Positions 63,601 through 64,000 of a DNA stretch of 64,000 nucleotides are shown here, in pieces. Position 1 is the first letter of the stretch; every line of letters begins with the position of its first letter. The stretch is from Anoplopoma fimbria. Taxonomy: Eukaryota; Chordata; Actinopteri; Perciformes; Anoplopomatidae. Below the pieces are notes generated by a model. It ran no database searches. It was not told where the DNA came from and was given only the letters and a program-made list of their open reading frames with translations. The position numbers and the translations under genes were made by a program. Location: positions 10,108,358 through 10,172,357 of the forward strand of contig NC_072471.1 in assembly GCF_027596085.1 (NCBI RefSeq). The letters run 5' to 3'.

Positions 63601-64000
63601 TCAATAATTATTTAATTTACAAGAATAACTGTCAAATCTATCATAATGCAAAGAGAAAAATTACTGTTTGTTCAAAGTGCATCTTCACTGTCTCTTTCAA
63701 AATTCAGAAGTAGCTTTATTAGTTTTCTCTGCTGCGTGACAAAAAATCTACAGTAAATAACACAATACAAAAATGCTAAATCCTGAGAATTTGTACAATG
63801 AGGACTGGGTGAAAGATTTGACAGATGACAAATTGACATTTGTTTCTGTTTCAGTGTTGACTGTACAATTACAGTCCACAGTACCTTTCTCTTCAAAATG
63901 GCCGAGGTTTCTGTGATGTTCAAGTACACCCTTCATGTCCTCTGGCGGAAAAAAGGATCGTAGACATTCGTCTAGGAATGACGGAGTGTCTCCAAGAAAA
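54607..64000 (-). CDS. Large Myb/SANT-like (trihelix) array protein, seven modules, 5' partial
   Basis: At least 1094 residues over 19 exons: 63885-64000 (partial), 63086-63557, 62229-62257, 61851-62097, 61534-61712, 60723-60945, 60478-60626, 59832-59923, 59239-59396, 59005-59150, 58028-58274, 57815-57930, 57497-57725, 57269-57408, 56887-57136, 56096-56214, 55482-55734, 55196-55302, 54607-54620. All introns are GT/AG and phases agree throughout. Seven domains share W-[ST]-D/E-x-E...IW, NGH/NRH and EQCxxRxK signatures, with the two Trp 12 residues apart in every copy. These resemble the Myb/SANT-like DNA-binding domains of ZSCAN20/ZSCAN29. Each is followed by an [FY]-rich helix like the FYEELEAL segment of those proteins. 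The predicted role is nuclear DNA or chromatin binding (inference). No zinc finger or SCAN box is in view; the N-terminus lies outside. Residue numbers below count from the first codon in the window. Confidence 0.85.
54660..54880. repeat. Dispersed percomorph repeat fragment
   Basis: GAAATACAGTTTATGGG...AGATGAGAAGATCAATC and GCTCACTAATGAACATG...TCTCATTTGTTTATTCTG...TACAAAAACC match the flanks of the repeat family seen at 3.8 and 34.7 kb. Confidence 0.45.
55196..55302 (-). CDS. Module 7, exon B (residues 1055-1090)
   Basis: GEKQECKFFDQLVQIFGSKY, then SDPLAEDTADGE. Strong donor GTAAGA. If it is not spliced, the frame runs on to a stop at 55104-55106, adding about 30 residues. Confidence 0.78.
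55482..55734 (-). CDS. Myb/SANT-like module 7, exon A (residues 971-1054)
   Basis: AWSDGETQLLLDIWGSEDIQ...TKNKHIFIQISDAMASQGY...PEQCQTRIKRLRANFRHF. Phase 1-2. Confidence 0.88.
56096..56214 (-). CDS. Module 6, exon B (residues 931-970)
   Basis: EDYKFFNEMNEIFGRELKVE keeps the aromatic pair as FF, followed by a Thr/Asp/Glu linker. Phase 2-1. The intron before it contains the ATGT/GGAT tetranucleotide array. Confidence 0.8.
56497..56637. repeat. (ATGT)n-(GGAT)n tetranucleotide array
   Basis: About 25 TGTA/ATGT units, then about ten GGAT units. It lies in the intron of the array gene between module 6 exons A and B. Confidence 0.97.
56887..57136 (-). CDS. Myb/SANT-like module 6, exon A (residues 848-930)
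   Basis: MPWSDLETRTLLEIWGEDNV...KNRHVFEYISEKMGDGGF...SEQCYTRIKRLKHGFLHEK. Donor GTCAGT. Phase 1-2. Confidence 0.87.
57269..57408 (-). CDS. Module 5, exon B, divergent (residues 801-847)
   Basis: GGRQTVFRYFHLLAPVLGDD replaces the usual KFYxxLxxIL by RYFxLLxPVL, with a Pro inside the helix. Phase 2 in, phase 1 out at a GTAGGT donor. Confidence 0.7.
57497..57725 (-). CDS. Myb/SANT-like module 5, exon A (residues 725-800)
   Basis: AWTEQETVALVEVWAADDVQ...VRNGHIFADLSEKMIAMGY...TEQCHSRIKRLKKSYRRY. WA replaces WG after the second Trp. Phase 1-2. Confidence 0.87.
57815..57930 (-). CDS. Module 4, exon B (residues 686-724)
   Basis: GRRVDYKFYHQLEEILGQEA, then an acidic linker (DEYDEKDEQADQD). Phase 2-1. 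Confidence 0.82.
58028..58274 (-). CDS. Myb/SANT-like module 4, exon A (residues 604-685)
   Basis: SWSDEETLALMEIWGEEDVQ...VHNGHVYADISERLRDLGY...SEQCRWKVKSLRNNFRHCY. The EQCRWK...SL stretch is closest to the mammalian ZSCAN20/29 type. Phase 1-2. A second in-frame acceptor six bases upstream (start 58280) would add two residues. Confidence 0.88.
59005..59150 (-). CDS. Module 3, exon B (residues 555-603)
   Basis: TDRVDFKFYDLLEQILDKQP, then a Ser/Thr/Glu linker. Phase 2-1. Confidence 0.82.
59239..59396 (-). CDS. Module 3, exon A2 (residues 503-554)
   Basis: VQQSMRRYPHNGHIFTEISEKL...GQCHTRIKRLKANYRQCQ completes the domain. The Glu of the EQC motif is Gly here. Phase 0 in, phase 2 out. Confidence 0.85.
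59832..59923 (-). CDS. Module 3, exon A1 (residues 472-502)
   Basis: First helix only: KVPWSDKETIILLEIWGDSQ, ending phase 0 at a GTAGAG donor. In the other six modules this helix is in one exon with the rest of the domain. Confidence 0.82.
60478..60626 (-). CDS. Module 2, exon B (residues 422-471)
   Basis: GQEHVECKFYNELGSILVKD, then a Pro/Glu/Asp linker. Phase 2-1. Confidence 0.8.
60723..60945 (-). CDS. Myb/SANT-like module 2, exon A (residues 348-421)
   Basis: PWTDFESLALINTWGEDKMQ...HRTGHLFTHISNKMSAQGF...PEQCQTRLKRLK. Asn and Thr replace the acidic/Ile residues before the second Trp. Phase 1-2. Confidence 0.88.
61534..61712 (-). CDS. Module 1, exon B (residues 288-347)
   Basis: NSRLEYKFYEQLKRVLGSS is the amphipathic KFY helix, followed by an acidic linker (EEVIDEDESQDGDED). 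Phase 2 in, phase 1 out. Confidence 0.82.
61851..62097 (-). CDS. Myb/SANT-like module 1, exon A (residues 206-287)
   Basis: PWSDEETLNLLDIWGKDS...KNRHIFTQIAQKMAERGY...VEQCQTRIKRLKK. Trp222, Trp234 and Cys272 mark the three helices. Phase 1 in, phase 2 out. Confidence 0.88.
62229..62257 (-). CDS. Array gene micro-exon, 29 nt (residues 196-205)
   Basis: Encodes LDSSVDDENS, an acidic casein-kinase-2-like linker. Acceptor TTACAG, donor GTGAAT. It joins phase 2 to phase 1 exactly, which supports it despite its size. Confidence 0.6.
63086..63557 (-). CDS. Array gene leader exon, Ser/acidic with basic patch (residues 39-195)
   Basis: 472 nt. Encodes a low-complexity, presumably disordered region, a short charged helix (RRSSETVRQRLEETRDLG), a Thr/Ser/Asp segment (SDETIDLTKSNETADKD) and a basic patch RGTRVLRKRKL that would suit a nuclear localisation signal. 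DETIDLT resembles a SUMO-interaction motif core (inference). No domain was recognised. Confidence 0.75.
63885..64000 (-). CDS. Array gene, partial upstream exon (residues 1-38)
   Basis: Open to the window edge: GDTPSFLDECLRSFFPPED..., then MKGVLEHHRN. Acidic/aromatic, unrecognised. Donor GTACTG, phase 1. An internal Met lies in a longer frame, so the true start is probably upstream of the window. Confidence 0.6.

Overview
The window looks like nuclear DNA of a spiny-rayed (percomorph) teleost fish. Short exons sit between GT/AG introns, long (CA)n/(GT)n microsatellites are very dense, and there are scattered copies of short repeats typical of fish genomes. The fish call rests on protein similarity and repeat style; no database search was possible. 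There is no operon structure, CRISPR array, rRNA or intact tRNA gene.

Three protein-coding genes can be assembled exon by exon, each with matching splice phases. (1) Positions 5117-44568, minus strand: a complete 18-exon PTPN12 (PTP-PEST) gene. The spliced CDS is 2427 nt, 808 residues plus stop. It has an intact tyrosine phosphatase domain, the proline-rich SH3-binding motif, the NPLH motif, the PEST-rich tail and the conserved C-terminal peptide. Its first intron is 16.7 kb and carries most of the microsatellites. A CpG-bearing leader and four CCAAT boxes lie at about 44570-45290. (2) Positions 50750-52244, plus strand: a compact five-exon gene I do not recognise, predicted at 238 basic residues. 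Every exon after the first carries at least one LPx[IL] motif. (3) Positions 54607 to beyond 64000, minus strand: a large gene, 5' truncated by the window edge, with at least 1094 residues in view. After an acidic, serine-rich leader with a basic nuclear-localisation-like patch, it contains seven successive Myb/SANT-like (trihelix-type) domains. Each is encoded by a two-exon A+B cassette with repeating 1-2-1 splice phases.

Genes 2 and 3 are convergent, about 2.4 kb apart. PTPN12 and gene 2 are divergent, separated by about 6.2 kb of repeat-rich DNA that holds one orphan exon-like stretch (47179-47265, minus). About 25 CA/GT or related microsatellites lie between 0.4 and 54.4 kb. Right of 56.7 kb, across most of the cassette gene, there are essentially none.

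PTPN12 is expected to be a cytosolic phosphatase acting on adhesion-signalling proteins. Gene 3 is expected to be a nuclear DNA-binding or chromatin protein. Gene 2 has no assigned function. Nothing in the sequence shows that the three work together. The most unusual items are the seven-cassette Myb/SANT gene, the uncharacterised LPx[IL] gene, repeat-flanked PTPN12 exons whose splicing may depend on (UG)n, (CA)n or (UC)n tracts, and a tandem duplication that copied a PTPN12 splice donor into an intron.
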